This document shows positions 12,001-18,094 of a stretch of DNA of 54,192 nt, piece after piece; the stretch's first letter is position 1; each line of letters begins with the position of its first letter. The DNA is from Candidatus Aminicenantota bacterium (GTDB lineage Bacteria > Acidobacteriota > Aminicenantia > UBA2199), in assembly GCA_024644125.1 (NCBI GenBank), contig JAHELQ010000001.1, forward strand, positions 1 through 54,192, given 5' to 3'. Under the pieces are notes generated by a model, which ran no database searches, was not told where the DNA came from, and was given only the letters and a program-made list of their open reading frames with translations. Made by a program: the position numbers and the translations under genes.

Positions 12001-12606
12001 AATGGAGACCAATGGATCTGGGGCATCGAGGCGAATTTTCCTTGCGAAATGGAATCGAGGGAAACCTCGATTCAAGACATCGCCGCCTCATACATCCGCA
12101 TAATCGATAACATCAAGGGCTCTAACCCCTTCGTTATCGGAGGTTGGAGCCTCGGCGGCATTATCGCATTCGAAATGGCCCACCAACTGGAGAACAGGGG
12201 AGAAGGTCCTGAAAAAATCATCCTTTTCGACACAATTCCGCCTACTAAGGAATCTTCATTGCAAATCACTTTGCTTGAGGAAGGATTCATGGATGACCAA
12301 ATGATTCCGGAATCGTTCCTTAATGCGATCCCCAATGCTAGACAATTGGATCGGAAGGATATCAAAAAGATCATCAGCTCCATCCGCATATTGATGAATG
12401 CATGCGACCGTTACTCACCAGCGTACGCCATAAACACCCCGGTCCTGTTTGTCGATGCGATTCAATCGCCGCATCCAGCAAAAATCTATTGGAAGACATT
12501 CTGCGACGGCCACTTTCAATCACTCTCCATCGATTGTACGCATCACGAATTATTTCAGAAACACAACATAGAAACAATCTTCGACTATATACTACATCTG
12601 CGCTAA
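1..12606 (+). CDS. Multimodular NRPS, 5'-truncated by window edge: (C)-A-T-C-A-T-C-A-T-C-A-T-TE
   Basis: The reading frame is open from base 1, so the gene starts upstream; 4201 residues are visible. Numbering from base 1: the C-terminal lobe of a C domain (1-215); A1 (TSGSTG at 385, NGYGPTE at 526); T1 (Ser 779 in LGGHSL); C (HHIITDG at 958); A2 (TSGSTG at 1423); T2 (Ser 1818); C (HHIITDG at 1996); A3 (2479); T3 (Ser 2873); C (HHIIGDG at 3051); A4 (TSGTTG at 3527); T4 (Ser 3916); and a type I thioesterase with GWSLG (Ser 4050). Ten-residue specificity codes read by eye: A1 DVAYLGGICK, A2 DVQYVAHVVK (very close to proline codes), A3 DAICLGIVDK, A4 DGFVVAGVAK; only A2 is assigned. The first, partial C domain has the VVSGRP-IPGI-GLFINTIP pattern of D-acceptor C domains, which suggests an epimerising module upstream. 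No E domain is visible inside. The four-residue chain is released by the TE as an acid or a macrocycle. Confidence 0.97.
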   Translation, partial: YKIEFDPELTGRLAEAARESGATLNALVMAMWGILLGRLLHRSDVMCGCVVSGRPAEIPGIGQMVGLFINTIPVRIQTTNPAMPFCRFLEQLQERILLSQAYEFVPLVEIMAQTPLSRDLFDHIIGFENYPLERNNQPFASKGSTFTIRGLQFFEQTNYDLAIIAIPTDTIRVRFKYNESVYRRTLIEQMANALKYLALQVAAEPELPLHDLRLQAEEQSLFNGSDAPFETFLPFIIRHLNEARNSVCAIDASAKTDRSLERAMTWGFLQEKSRAVSKKLLASGCRPGDIVAVSCSRSLEWVIFINGILQANSIYMPVDKNLPEERKRFMASDSGIKMLLSDHVAQWVGECVRQVIFDRSLEDEDDGDNAWKLPSPGDPAYLIYTSGSTGRPKGVLIPHGSAANFYIAVQKVYGKGFSSYDRCLVSTGIGFDVSVAEWLMPLCSGAAMVLFADHWQKDAQALARLLVKESVTFCYIPPALLADVRKNLSRSGLKIALDKLLVGVEPIEDSVLDGFVRLNPSMAVINGYGPTEATICATMFRFTGGYSTGRRVPIGTPLLHTGIVLKDLFHHGVPDGLPGEIYISGRQLAIGYLNNPELTAERFVQESGLPRMYRTGDRAFVLEDGNIEFIGRFDNQVKIRGFRIELGEIEGVLFRFPGVQSAAVTVVEAPSGDPMLCAYVVAVDDELLEDEDLRLHLVNSLPEYMIPVSIMKLHSLPLTPNGKIDRRALPLPSEKNSRSHVPPEGPAQIALAKIWSEVLDVSQPSIGIDDNFFLLGGHSLKAAAVVSRIYKDLEVKFPLRQLFRQPTIRATARFIEEQSQTRFEGIPVAEKRDYYPLSSSQARLLVVTRLAAENTSYNMPYFLELKGELDIQRLQDSFGKLVMRHESLRTSFRLLETGMVQKIAEKVELDIPVFRRGQWQEPLEENFVRPFDLETAPLLRVCLVQMEGDRHLMMIDMHHIITDGTSIGILIKEFMILYSGGSLPEIRISYRDYALWQAASARSDDRLRQERFWLEQFSDPPPVMNLPHDYPRPQVKDFSGSDIRFQFEYAGKQFEATLFTVLLAVYYVLLYKLSGQQDIVVGIPTAGRPHPDLEPVIGMLVNTLALRNFPSPEVRFEDFLIQVAANAIQAFENQDFQLEELVAKLPGTRDPGRNPLFDVFFVFQNMEMPEFALEKLQIKPYPHSKTTAKFDLLLEATEANGTIYFALEYSTSLFSRNTAQRIAGYYQTILNALLDHPHALIGDIDILSPEEKLDILLSACGPAEESLPYHTLHEWFSATAQTMTDRIAVIDHELNLSYSCIEHISDRGARTIASGSPPAEAVIGLLGDAGALLVTGILAILKAGCVHLPIDPQYPAERKRYMVEDSAAFAILSGRRDYDLLWLSGSVPTLSCEIFIDEGEPSSYHSRSLPRGDRNSALYVIYTSGSTGFPKGVIIEHGNLMNLILFQMKHTCIDSRRVLQFASPGFDVSMQEIFSTLVCGGCLCFMDHSKKSEPQALAAAIARYQIHTVYLPTSFLKFLFGKGQEETNLPSAVSHIVTAGEQLVISPRLQRFLESRQVTLHNHYGPSETHVVTALSIGVKDRKPAIPSIGRPIAGTAVYILDRNLCLQPRGVPGELCVAGLAVGRGYLNQPQLTEEKFVKLSLSRTTHKRAYRTGDLARFQNDGSIEFLGRIDNQVKIRGFRVEPGEIESLLSGHPSLKEAAVIHRITQSGENYLCVYFTSNPSSIGVTSAELKSFLASHVPNYMIPAFFVQLETIPLTVNGKVNRALLPEPVLQRDEANPPKPGIEAKMAEIWADILDMDVSTLYRDADFFASGGHSLKATMLIARIHKAFEVKLQLQEIFTHPTIKALAEAVIASASDRFKAIPPLEKRDYYLLSSAQKRMFVLNQLKKGHISDNISLAVLVEGELDKKVIMEAFQSLCSRHEALRTCFEVWERLPVQRIRDYIRVELEDMDGVNRDEAFAAFIRPFSLESPPLFRVGLRREDRLHHILIMDMHHIITDGLSIKLVLREFIGLLKNLRLPELRIQYKEFAHWQDLSLKQGILKEQEEFWLEVFSQPPPAVELPHDYPHLEERDYEGGNIDFCWDGQLAVEIYDVLDSSGTTLYMILLALFNILLARYSGEEDIVVGSPVAGRRHLDLEGIVGFFVNTLAMRNRPSGQKNFLSFLDEVRERTILALQNQDYQFEELVGRLGYIGSYRRNPLFEAMLSIENTGLSEGIDLEAPITGLSFTPIDSGKRVTQFDITIQAYEIEGQIRFNFRYSVGRFKQRTIHRFIRSFTLIAEAVSTKPEIVLKDIDVILPDERKFLQEELNRNELAFDSSAIVPFLFERQVEQTPDRTAMMAPADEGNLQGIIQISFRELKRRIASKAEVLRERGIGPGFIVAFMMEPCLDMVMAILAILEAGGAYLPISASFPPKRVQYILRDSSPRLLITGKSQEIDWGVTTTSIEKLSERVDKRAKHSAPPYPSAAPENLAYIIYTSGSTGRPKGVAVRHDNLLLQLTGFIHRFDLGTGNRILLSTSVTFDASVILIFPPLLSGGSLFVVSESVRKDPRKMWLAIEREAINTMCVVPAYFQALLENSDPQSIRFQLLLLGGDVFPTALYNKLRNNSNIKRLVNIYGPTEATVDAMAFSCAAEGRFETSSLPIGKAMPNYHIAILDHNRRQVPIGVAGEIWIGGGGVAAGYLNHPETTAEVFIDDTNHGRMYRTGDRGLVQEDGNVLFLGRMDFQVKIRGFRIETSDIEAILLDNPSIKDAAVVAVAGNEGDNQLHAFILAYRKEELDAESILEALSAELPDYMIPRHITFIDELPLNSNGKVDRHALVKLAGKERSDKSIDTPPQTRGELLLARLWAEVLGFEEGIIGRDDNFFHLGGHSLSAAVLCARVRNRLEVELPLLELFKNPTLRTMALYLDRVSKSGEQAIDAVEKRDYYPLSSPQKRFYYIQQSNPGTISYNMAVLNRVTGSLNRSLLKRAIDRLSARHDSFRTCFVMAEGQPAQRVRESVNIKIEALECKTPDEGVRAFIRPFVLEEAPLIRVGIIPISDEDCILAFDMHHIIGDGVSMGVMITELTALYEGEALPPLSIQYRDFSLWQERTLQSKRFQKQIEFWKKRLYSPLPVLDLQPDFKRPLVFNNKGRSFRFFLDREVFEKLSILAQQLNATMYMILAAIFAVLLEKYSQQEDILFGSVVAGRLHEQLEAVIGLFTNTIPLRFSVEPGLPFTDFARQAVRDCIEAFDNQDVPFEELVSALNPLRDPSRNPLFDVGFGMVYAASVAKPLHEITFTPYSFEAGTSKFDLSLLAEEQIDDLSFLMEYRTGLFKENTIQLMASHFVRLICQITSEPGFAIEEFSLLGDDEKSVILEEFNHDTDKDIPQATFRELFLQTKNAATDAIAVTDLADWPLHLFWKSAGDRHLTYKALGDLASQFGDFLLHYYHLREEDRIGIMMEPSLEWAATVLAVMIAGCAAVPLEPELPEERIRFMREDSSVALVIDREFSLGCIHSFRSKQPANAPSINFATGDDVNYLAYVIYTSGTTGLPKGVAATHRGFAGLRCFQRDELGLRGDDRVLQFARISFDGAMFELTSAFFNGAALCIPRRDIIGNYALMESFLKKAGITVAVMPPPYLTHLSADLNHHIRILVSAGSESNDALVRRWGAVVRYFNGYGPTEATVAATVWRYSESVDLDTLKSIPIGKPIPGTRIFIMDRNHRLLPPLVPGELCIGGSSLARGYLNNPESTAQAFVNTDEGFVYKSGDLARFLSDGNLEFLGRIDQQVKIRGQRVELQEVEHQILQFPKVTAATVVLWSQSEGDNRLVAYIVPVEPNSEAATLVDELNVHLAKRLPAFMKPSYIIPIGGIPLTVNGKIDRSALPLPQLHATKESIREPENETESRLAEIWSEILEIPLSAIGTENDFFQLGGHSLKLTILLSRVLKELKIAIPLVTAIASPTIKNMALYIIQYREEFFTSKNDRIILLKKGSGQNRHLFFVHDGFGRIDAYRELALQENGDQWIWGIEANFPCEMESRETSIQDIAASYIRIIDNIKGSNPFVIGGWSLGGIIAFEMAHQLENRGEGPEKIILFDTIPPTKESSLQITLLEEGFMDDQMIPESFLNAIPNARQLDRKDIKKIISSIRILMNACDRYSPAYAINTPVLFVDAIQSPHPAKIYWKTFCDGHFQSLSIDCTHHELFQKHNIETIFDYILHLR

Positions 12607-12623
12607 GCTGTGGCTTTCCTTTG

Positions 12624-12677
12624 TTATCAAATATTTTCCACTTTTTATGCTAGATGAATTTGATAAATTATTTTTTT
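12624..12677 (+). terminator. Possible terminator after the NRPS
   Basis: TTATCAAAT (12624-12632) and ATTTGATAA (12658-12666) form a perfect 9-bp stem with a 25-nt loop. A run of seven T follows a few bases later (12670-12677). The stem is A/T-rich, so it would be a weak intrinsic terminator. Confidence 0.35.
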
Positions 12678-12689
12678 CCCGCTCTTATA

Positions 12690-12719
12690 TTGGATTTGAG
12701 GATTCGCTAGGTGTATAAT
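12690..12719 (+). promoter_or_regulatory. Candidate promoter for the SbnA-like gene
   Basis: A perfect TATAAT -10 box (12714-12719) lies 18 nt after a weak -35-like TTGGAT (12690-12695). It sits about 65 nt upstream of the start codon at 12786, which has its own AAGGAAG ribosome-binding site at 12769-12775. Confidence 0.4.
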
Positions 12720-12785
12720 GAGAATTTCATTTACCAAGTGTAAGATCAAATTCTAGAAGGAAAAAAATAAGGAAGAACCCAAGTC

Positions 12786-13742
12786 ATGATTTTGAACGAT
12801 TATCTTGAATTTGTAGGCAACACTCCAATGTTGCATTTCCAGCTCGATGGGGCATCGAATATAGATATTTACGCAAAACTGGAGTTCTGCAATCCCACCG
12901 GCAGTGTTAAAGACCGGGCTGCAAATCATATCATCCGTAAATTGCTAGACTTGAAGGAAATAAACAACGATACCACCCTGATCGAATCCTCATCAGGTAA
13001 TTTTGGGATCGCCCTGGCAGCCTACTGCAAAAAATACAGGCTAAAATTCATCGCGGTGATCGATCCATGCATCAACCCTATCAATGAGACGTTGATGAGG
13101 TCATTCGGAGCTACAGTTATCAAAGTGGAAATCCCTGATTGCAATGGCGGTTATTTACTAAACCGAATTGAAAAAGTGAAACAATTGAAGGAAGAAATCA
13201 CGAACTCTTATTGGGTCAATCAATACGGAAACCCATATAACGCCGAAGCATATTATAAAACCCTGGGCACCGAGATCTGCGAAAGTGTCGATAATATCGA
13301 TTATGTGTTCTTGGGAATTAGCTCTGGAGGAACCATTACTGGAGTATCGCAAAAAATCAAAGAATCCTATCCCACCGCTAAAGTGGTGGCGGTGGATATC
13401 TACGGTTCAGTTATTTTTGGAAATCCACCAAAAAAAAGATTTATCCCCGGCATAGGTTCCAGTATGGTACCGGATATTATCAATCAGGCGAAAATAGACG
13501 ATGTAGTAATGGTGGATGAAGTAGCCACCATCGATATGTGCCACGAATTATTAAGCAAACACAATATTTTCGCCGGAGGATCGTCCGGTTCCGTTTTGGC
13601 TGGAATCAAAAAATATTTCGCAGGAAAACCTGCGTCAAGCCCCCAAAAAGTCGCCACAATTTTTCCCGATAGAGGAGACCGTTACGCAACTACAGTCTAC
13701 AATAACGACTGGTGCCTGGATTTTCGGGGCAGACAAAAATAA
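12786..13742 (+). CDS. SbnA-like PLP enzyme (putative N-(2-amino-2-carboxyethyl)-L-glutamate synthase)
   Basis: A 318-residue fold-type II PLP enzyme of the cysteine synthase superfamily. The PLP lysine lies in the NPTGSVKDR segment near residue 40, the substrate loop is SSSGNFG, and the phosphate-binding glycines are in GISSGGT. The details match Staphylococcus SbnA rather than CysK: the NGGYLLNRI segment, GSVIFGNPP, the PGIGSS loop, FAGGSSGS, and the C-terminal FPDRGDRY. SbnA joins O-phospho-L-serine to L-glutamate, and SbnB then releases L-2,3-diaminopropionate. No SbnB-like dehydrogenase is in the window, so it may lie to the left of base 1 or elsewhere. The gene has its own promoter and RBS and sits between an NRPS and the aro operon, consistent with amino-acid precursor supply for peptide synthesis (inference). 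An ordinary cysteine synthase is the alternative but is less likely. Confidence 0.85.
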   Translation: MILNDYLEFVGNTPMLHFQLDGASNIDIYAKLEFCNPTGSVKDRAANHIIRKLLDLKEINNDTTLIESSSGNFGIALAAYCKKYRLKFIAVIDPCINPINETLMRSFGATVIKVEIPDCNGGYLLNRIEKVKQLKEEITNSYWVNQYGNPYNAEAYYKTLGTEICESVDNIDYVFLGISSGGTITGVSQKIKESYPTAKVVAVDIYGSVIFGNPPKKRFIPGIGSSMVPDIINQAKIDDVVMVDEVATIDMCHELLSKHNIFAGGSSGSVLAGIKKYFAGKPASSPQKVATIFPDRGDRYATTVYNNDWCLDFRGRQK

Positions 13743-13771
13743 CTAATTCAATAAAAAAAGCGAATTAGTTG

Positions 13772-13801
13772 TTGCATTTGTTCTGCAATATTGGATATAA
13801 T
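13772..13801 (+). promoter_or_regulatory. Candidate promoter of the aro operon
   Basis: TATAAT (13796-13801) is preceded, after an 18-nt spacer, by TTGCAT (13772-13777). Initiation here would give a leader of about 80 nt before aroB. The -10 box is perfect; the -35 box matches only at TTG. Confidence 0.4.
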
Positions 13802-13888
13802 TGCAATTGGCTTTACTTCCTGTGCAAAAGTTACGAATTGTTTAGCTGTTTATATGAGTTGCGCTACAAATTGAAATAGGAGAAAGGA

Positions 13889-14917
13889 GTGAAAACCATT
13901 GATATAAAAGGTATTCAAACGAGTTCTTCAATCTTGATCGGAGAAAAGCTGGACAGCTTGCAAACCTATGTACCCCCAGGCAAAGCAGTCATTATAACAG
14001 ATACAAATGTCCGTGAATACTACGCCGCGCAATTCCCACCCTATCCAGTCATCGAGATCGGATTGGGAGAATCCAATAAAACCCTCGATACAGTAGAATC
14101 TATCTATAGACAACTTCTGGAAGTGGGTGCCGACCGGTCCACCTTCGTTATTGGGATCGGCGGAGGAATTGTCTGCGATATAGCCGGGTTCGCCGCATCC
14201 ACATACATGCGGGGCCTCGATTTCGGATTTGTCTCCACCACATTGTTGTCACAAGTGGATGCCAGCGTCGGTGGGAAAAATGGCGTCAATTATCAGTCTT
14301 ACAAGAATATCATTGGTACCTTCAATCAGCCCCGGTTCGTGATTTGTGATCCAACAATGCTAAAAACATTGCCGACGAACGAATTGGCTTGCGGCTTTGC
14401 GGAAATAATTAAACATGGCGCCATTGCCGACGAGGCCTACTTCGCTTATATGGAGAGATATGCCTCACGAGCGTTGGCGCTGGATGACGAGGTCATCGCA
14501 CGGCTGGTACACGATTCCGTTTCTATCAAAGCCGCCATAGTCAACCGGGATGAACGGGAAAAAGGAGAACGCCGTAAACTCAATTTTGGCCATACTTTTG
14601 GACATGCAGTGGAAAAAATCACGGGGAAGCCCCATGGCGATGCTGTGAGTATTGGCATGGTAGTGGCTGCGGCCCTTTCCAAAGAACGAGGGTTGCTCGA
14701 CGGTCAAAGTGTGGATAGGTTGATTGCATTATTGAAAAAAGTGAATTTACCGGTACACATTCAAATGGATCGCGACAAAGTGCTGGACGCACTAAAAAAG
14801 GACAAAAAGCGTGAAGGGAATCAAATCAACTTCATCCTCCTCGATAAAATCGGTGAAGCTGTAGTCGAAGAGATTTCGATAGCTGAATTGGAGAACGTGC
14901 TCAATGATTTGCGTTAG
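13889..14917 (+). CDS. aroB: 3-dehydroquinate synthase
   Basis: A 342-residue protein that converts DAHP to 3-dehydroquinate, the second shikimate-pathway step, using NAD and a divalent metal. Visible signatures are the NAD-binding GIGGGIVCDIAGF, the TTLLSQVDASVGGK active-site segment, the metal ligand region ELACGFAEIIKHG, and NFGHTFGHAVE with two metal-binding histidines. The length is normal. The start is a GTG with AGGAG at 13878-13882, six bases upstream. It is the first gene of a five-gene operon and overlaps aroD by 14 bases, which suggests translational coupling. No DAHP synthase gene is present in the window to feed it. Confidence 0.97.
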   Translation: MKTIDIKGIQTSSSILIGEKLDSLQTYVPPGKAVIITDTNVREYYAAQFPPYPVIEIGLGESNKTLDTVESIYRQLLEVGADRSTFVIGIGGGIVCDIAGFAASTYMRGLDFGFVSTTLLSQVDASVGGKNGVNYQSYKNIIGTFNQPRFVICDPTMLKTLPTNELACGFAEIIKHGAIADEAYFAYMERYASRALALDDEVIARLVHDSVSIKAAIVNRDEREKGERRKLNFGHTFGHAVEKITGKPHGDAVSIGMVVAAALSKERGLLDGQSVDRLIALLKKVNLPVHIQMDRDKVLDALKKDKKREGNQINFILLDKIGEAVVEEISIAELENVLNDLR

Positions 14918-15557
14918 TATCGCTGAACCGAAACTGGAAATCATCCACACAATTTTAGAGTCTCTTAGAGAGGGCGAAATCGCTGAAATCAGGTTGGATC
15001 AAATGGAATTGAGTCTCGATGAGATTCAGGGAATTTTTTCCCAACCTTACCATGAACTCATCGCCACCTGTAGGCCCGGAAAATATGATGATTACATTAG
15101 GATGTCCCAACTCAAAACTGCAATATCGGCAGGTGCAGAATATATTGATGTCGAATTGGAATCGAAACTTGATTATATGAAGGAATTGATCTCTTTCTGC
15201 CGGAAGTATGACTGCCGGATTATCGTCTCACACCACGATTACCAGAAAACGCCCTCATTGAACCGATTGCGTGAGATTATAGATGAATGTTTTGCTTGTG
15301 GTTGCGATATCGCCAAAGTGGCATGCATGGCTGCATCCAACGTCGATAGTAGCCGTTTGTTGGCTTTGTACGAAGACCAACGGAAATTGGTGGCAATCGG
15401 TATGGGTCCCTATGGAACAATCACCCGCGTGGCCGCACCATTGTTAGGAGCCCCGTTTACATTCGCATCCCTTGGAAGTGGCTATGAAACAGCTCCTGGA
15501 CAATTGGACCGTACAGCGATGGCACGGATCTTAAAGGAATTGAGGTATGGAATCTAA
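14904..15557 (+). CDS. aroD: 3-dehydroquinate dehydratase, type I
   Basis: A 217-residue class I dehydroquinase that dehydrates 3-dehydroquinate to 3-dehydroshikimate through a Schiff base. Visible landmarks are the AEIRLDQME strand, the catalytic histidine in VSHHDY, the Schiff-base lysine in DIAKVA, and the C-terminal YGTITRVAAPLLGAPFTFAS segment that closes over the substrate. The size is slightly below the usual 225-250 residues but complete. It overlaps aroB upstream and the aroE-aroK fusion downstream (11 bases), so all three are probably translated from one message. Confidence 0.95.
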   Translation: MICVSIAEPKLEIIHTILESLREGEIAEIRLDQMELSLDEIQGIFSQPYHELIATCRPGKYDDYIRMSQLKTAISAGAEYIDVELESKLDYMKELISFCRKYDCRIIVSHHDYQKTPSLNRLREIIDECFACGCDIAKVACMAASNVDSSRLLALYEDQRKLVAIGMGPYGTITRVAAPLLGAPFTFASLGSGYETAPGQLDRTAMARILKELRYGI

Positions 15558-16869
15558 AAAACTACTGGCAGTGACTGGAAATCCTGTTCTCCACAGCAAA
15601 AGTCCTTTATTATTCAACAAGATGTTTTCTACTGAACAAATTAACGCAACATATTTCAGGATCGCTGCTGATTCTGCCACCGAAGCCATGTTTCTATTCC
15701 GCGAAGCAGGACTGACGGGCATGAATGTCACGGCTCCCTTTAAAAAAGATATCATGGCGGAAGTCGATCTTGTAGATCCCGCTGCAACTAAAATAGGCGG
15801 TATTAACACCATAACCAATCGCTCAAATGGCATTATAGGATACAATACCGACTACACCGGCGTGGCGCGTTCCATCGAAGAGAAAGTAGGAACTTTAGAG
15901 GGCAAAAAATGCATTGTTCTGGGAGCTGGCGGCGCCGGAAGGGCTGCCGCATATGGTCTAATTGCCAAAAGCTCCATCGTTGTGATTGCCAACCGCACTA
16001 TCGCCAAAGCCCAGGAGGTTGCCGGTCAACTAGGATGTGAAGCTGCCAAGCTCGATTGCCTGGAAGAATTGTTGTCCCACGCAGATATTCTGATTTCTAC
16101 ATTGTCTACCGGAGTTGAAGTTGTAGAAGAAGCATGGCTGCGCCCCAGCCTTGTTGTCCTGGACGCCAATTATAAATCCTCGGCTTTAGGCAAAATGGCG
16201 CTGAACCGCGGTTGCACGTTGGTTAAAGGAGAAGATTGGCTGCTGTATCAGGCAATTCCTGCCTATACACATTTTTTACAGTCGCAGCCCAACGAGAATT
16301 GTATGCGGGAAGCTCTCGATGAAGCTTCAAAACCATTATCGTCAAAAAAAGATGTAATCTCGCTAACGGGATTTATGGGAACCGGTAAAAGCTCGGTCGC
16401 CAAAATACTGGCAAAAAAAATGGGATACCACGTTCTTGACTCCGATTCACTAATCGAAGAGAAGGCAGGAATCACTATCCCGGAGATCTTCCGCACCAAT
16501 GGCGAAAAAACGTTTCGCAAGCTTGAAAAAGAGATCCTGAACAGTTTACTGGATGCCGATCATAAAAAAATTATCATCGCTTGGGGCGGCGGCATTGTTC
16601 TTGATCAAGAAAACAGACTGAAGATAAAAGAAAAAACACTGAGTATTTGGTTGTTTGCCAGGCCATGGAAGAATCTGTCCCTCATCAAAGATGGCTCCCG
16701 GCCGCTGTTGAACGTCGAAAATCCGGGAGAAACCGCTCGCAAGATCTTCCTCCAAAGACGCGGCTTTTATGCGGAGACAGCAGATTTGATGGTCAATTCC
16801 GATTGCGAATACCATAATCCAGACTCAATAGCGGAGAAGATTTATGAAGAAATTTGTAAAACCTTCTAG
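15547..16869 (+). CDS. aroE-aroK: Bifunctional shikimate dehydrogenase / shikimate kinase fusion
   Basis: A 440-residue protein covering two successive steps. Residues 1 to about 260 are AroE: the shikimate-binding SKSP near the N terminus, NVTAPFK with the catalytic lysine, NTDYTG with the catalytic aspartate, and the NADP-binding VLGAGGAGRA. After a short linker of about 10 residues, the rest is AroK: Walker A GFMGTGKSS near residue 275, the DSD shikimate-binding motif, FRKLE, and the GGGIVL loop. Both halves keep their catalytic residues, so the protein should convert 3-dehydroshikimate to shikimate 3-phosphate. The reading frame is continuous. AroE-AroK is an uncommon pairing; the familiar bacterial and plant fusion is AroD-AroE. 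It overlaps aroD (11 bases) and aroA (26 bases). Confidence 0.95.
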   Translation: MESKKLLAVTGNPVLHSKSPLLFNKMFSTEQINATYFRIAADSATEAMFLFREAGLTGMNVTAPFKKDIMAEVDLVDPAATKIGGINTITNRSNGIIGYNTDYTGVARSIEEKVGTLEGKKCIVLGAGGAGRAAAYGLIAKSSIVVIANRTIAKAQEVAGQLGCEAAKLDCLEELLSHADILISTLSTGVEVVEEAWLRPSLVVLDANYKSSALGKMALNRGCTLVKGEDWLLYQAIPAYTHFLQSQPNENCMREALDEASKPLSSKKDVISLTGFMGTGKSSVAKILAKKMGYHVLDSDSLIEEKAGITIPEIFRTNGEKTFRKLEKEILNSLLDADHKKIIIAWGGGIVLDQENRLKIKEKTLSIWLFARPWKNLSLIKDGSRPLLNVENPGETARKIFLQRRGFYAETADLMVNSDCEYHNPDSIAEKIYEEICKTF

Positions 16870-18094
16870 AATATCAGGTTCAGTGAAGGCTCCACCTTCA
16901 AAAAGCATGATGCAGCGCGCATTAGCTGCGGGATTATTGGCCGAAGGGACCTCGATTATCCGGAATCCCTCATTTTGCAATGATGCCCTGGCGGCTATGA
17001 AAATAGTCGAAGGCCTAGGCGGTAGCGTCAATTATACTAAAGAAGAGGTAGTAATCGACGGCGGCTTCAATCCATTTGCAAAGGTCCTTGACTGTGGGGA
17101 ATCCGGGCTGGCGATTCGCATGTTCACTTCTATTGCAGCGTTGCACGACGCTCCCATCACTTTAACGGGCAAAGGTTCCCTTATGAATCGTCCGATGAAT
17201 ATGATAGGGGAGTCATTGCAAAATCTTGGTGTGGAATACACATCAAACAATGGTTGCATTCCCATCACGGTTAAAGGCCCTTTGAAGGGCGGGTTGGCTA
17301 CAGTTGACGGCTCCACTAGTTCCCAGTTTCTTACTGGATTACTTATGTCCCTCCCACTGGCACCGGAGAAATCCGAACTGCGTGTGGAGGATCTCAAAAG
17401 CAGACCCTACATCGATCTGACAATGCAAGTGCTTCGAGATTTTGGTGTCAATATTCAGCACCAACAATATGCGACATTTTTTATTGACGGCGGCCAACAT
17501 TATCAACCCTGTACCTTTACGGTTGAAGGTGATTGGAGCGGTGCTGCGTTTCTACTGGTTGCCGGAGCCATCGGCGGCGAAGTCGAAGTACTGTCGTTGA
17601 ATCCGTATTCGCGGCAAGCAGACCGGGCAATCATTGAGGCTCTTGAAAAATCAGGAGCAAAAGTGAGTTTCACTGAAAACTCAGTATCCGTAAAAAAAGA
17701 CAAACTTCGCCCCTTTGAATTCAACGCCACCGAGTGCCCCGATTTGTTCCCTCCGTTGGTTGCCCTGGCGGTTCATTGCGAGGGTACCTCGTTGATCAAA
17801 GGTATTGGACGATTAATTCATAAAGAGAGCAATAGGGCGCAAGTATTGCAGGCCGAATTCTCCAAACTCGGTGCTGTGATTGAATTGGCCGGAGGGAGCA
17901 TGGTTATTCGCGGGGGCGGACTGAAGGGCGGAATCATCCATTCCAATAATGATCACCGTATTGCGATGGCAGGCGCAGTGGCAGCTTGCGCCTCAAATGG
18001 CCCTATCATAGTAGAAGCGTTTGAAGCGGTTAACAAATCTTACCCGGAATTCGCCAGTGATTTTATTGCATTAGGAGGGTGTGCATGTGAATAG
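16844..18094 (+). CDS. aroA: 3-phosphoshikimate 1-carboxyvinyltransferase (EPSP synthase)
   Basis: A 416-residue enzyme that transfers enolpyruvyl from PEP to shikimate 3-phosphate. Signatures are the N-terminal substrate loop APPSKSMMQR, the segment LDCGESGLAIRMF, DGSTSSQFLTGLLM, and the C-terminal NDHRIAMAGAVAA. In the first motif the usual second Ser/Thr of SKS-x-TQR-type loops is replaced by Met, and the family's LxxGNSGT becomes a CGESGLAIR form, so it is somewhat divergent from the E. coli type. The start lies 26 bases inside the preceding gene, and the last bases overlap the aroC start. Confidence 0.95.
   Translation: MKKFVKPSRISGSVKAPPSKSMMQRALAAGLLAEGTSIIRNPSFCNDALAAMKIVEGLGGSVNYTKEEVVIDGGFNPFAKVLDCGESGLAIRMFTSIAALHDAPITLTGKGSLMNRPMNMIGESLQNLGVEYTSNNGCIPITVKGPLKGGLATVDGSTSSQFLTGLLMSLPLAPEKSELRVEDLKSRPYIDLTMQVLRDFGVNIQHQQYATFFIDGGQHYQPCTFTVEGDWSGAAFLLVAGAIGGEVEVLSLNPYSRQADRAIIEALEKSGAKVSFTENSVSVKKDKLRPFEFNATECPDLFPPLVALAVHCEGTSLIKGIGRLIHKESNRAQVLQAEFSKLGAVIELAGGSMVIRGGGLKGGIIHSNNDHRIAMAGAVAACASNGPIIVEAFEAVNKSYPEFASDFIALGGCACE

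Noticed and set aside
1..12606. Similarity between the NRPS modules (about 1040-1060 codons apart) as a DNA repeat
   Set aside because: It reflects homologous C-A-T modules that have diverged, not a mobile or recent tandem repeat.
12786..13742. Plain cysteine synthase (CysK/CysM)
   Set aside because: The protein shares the fold and PLP lysine, but its specific loops follow SbnA, so the CysK label was not used.
13741..13770. Stem-loop AACTAATTC/GAATTAGTT directly after the SbnA-like gene
   Set aside because: The stem is A/T-rich and no T-run follows, so it is not supported as an intrinsic terminator.
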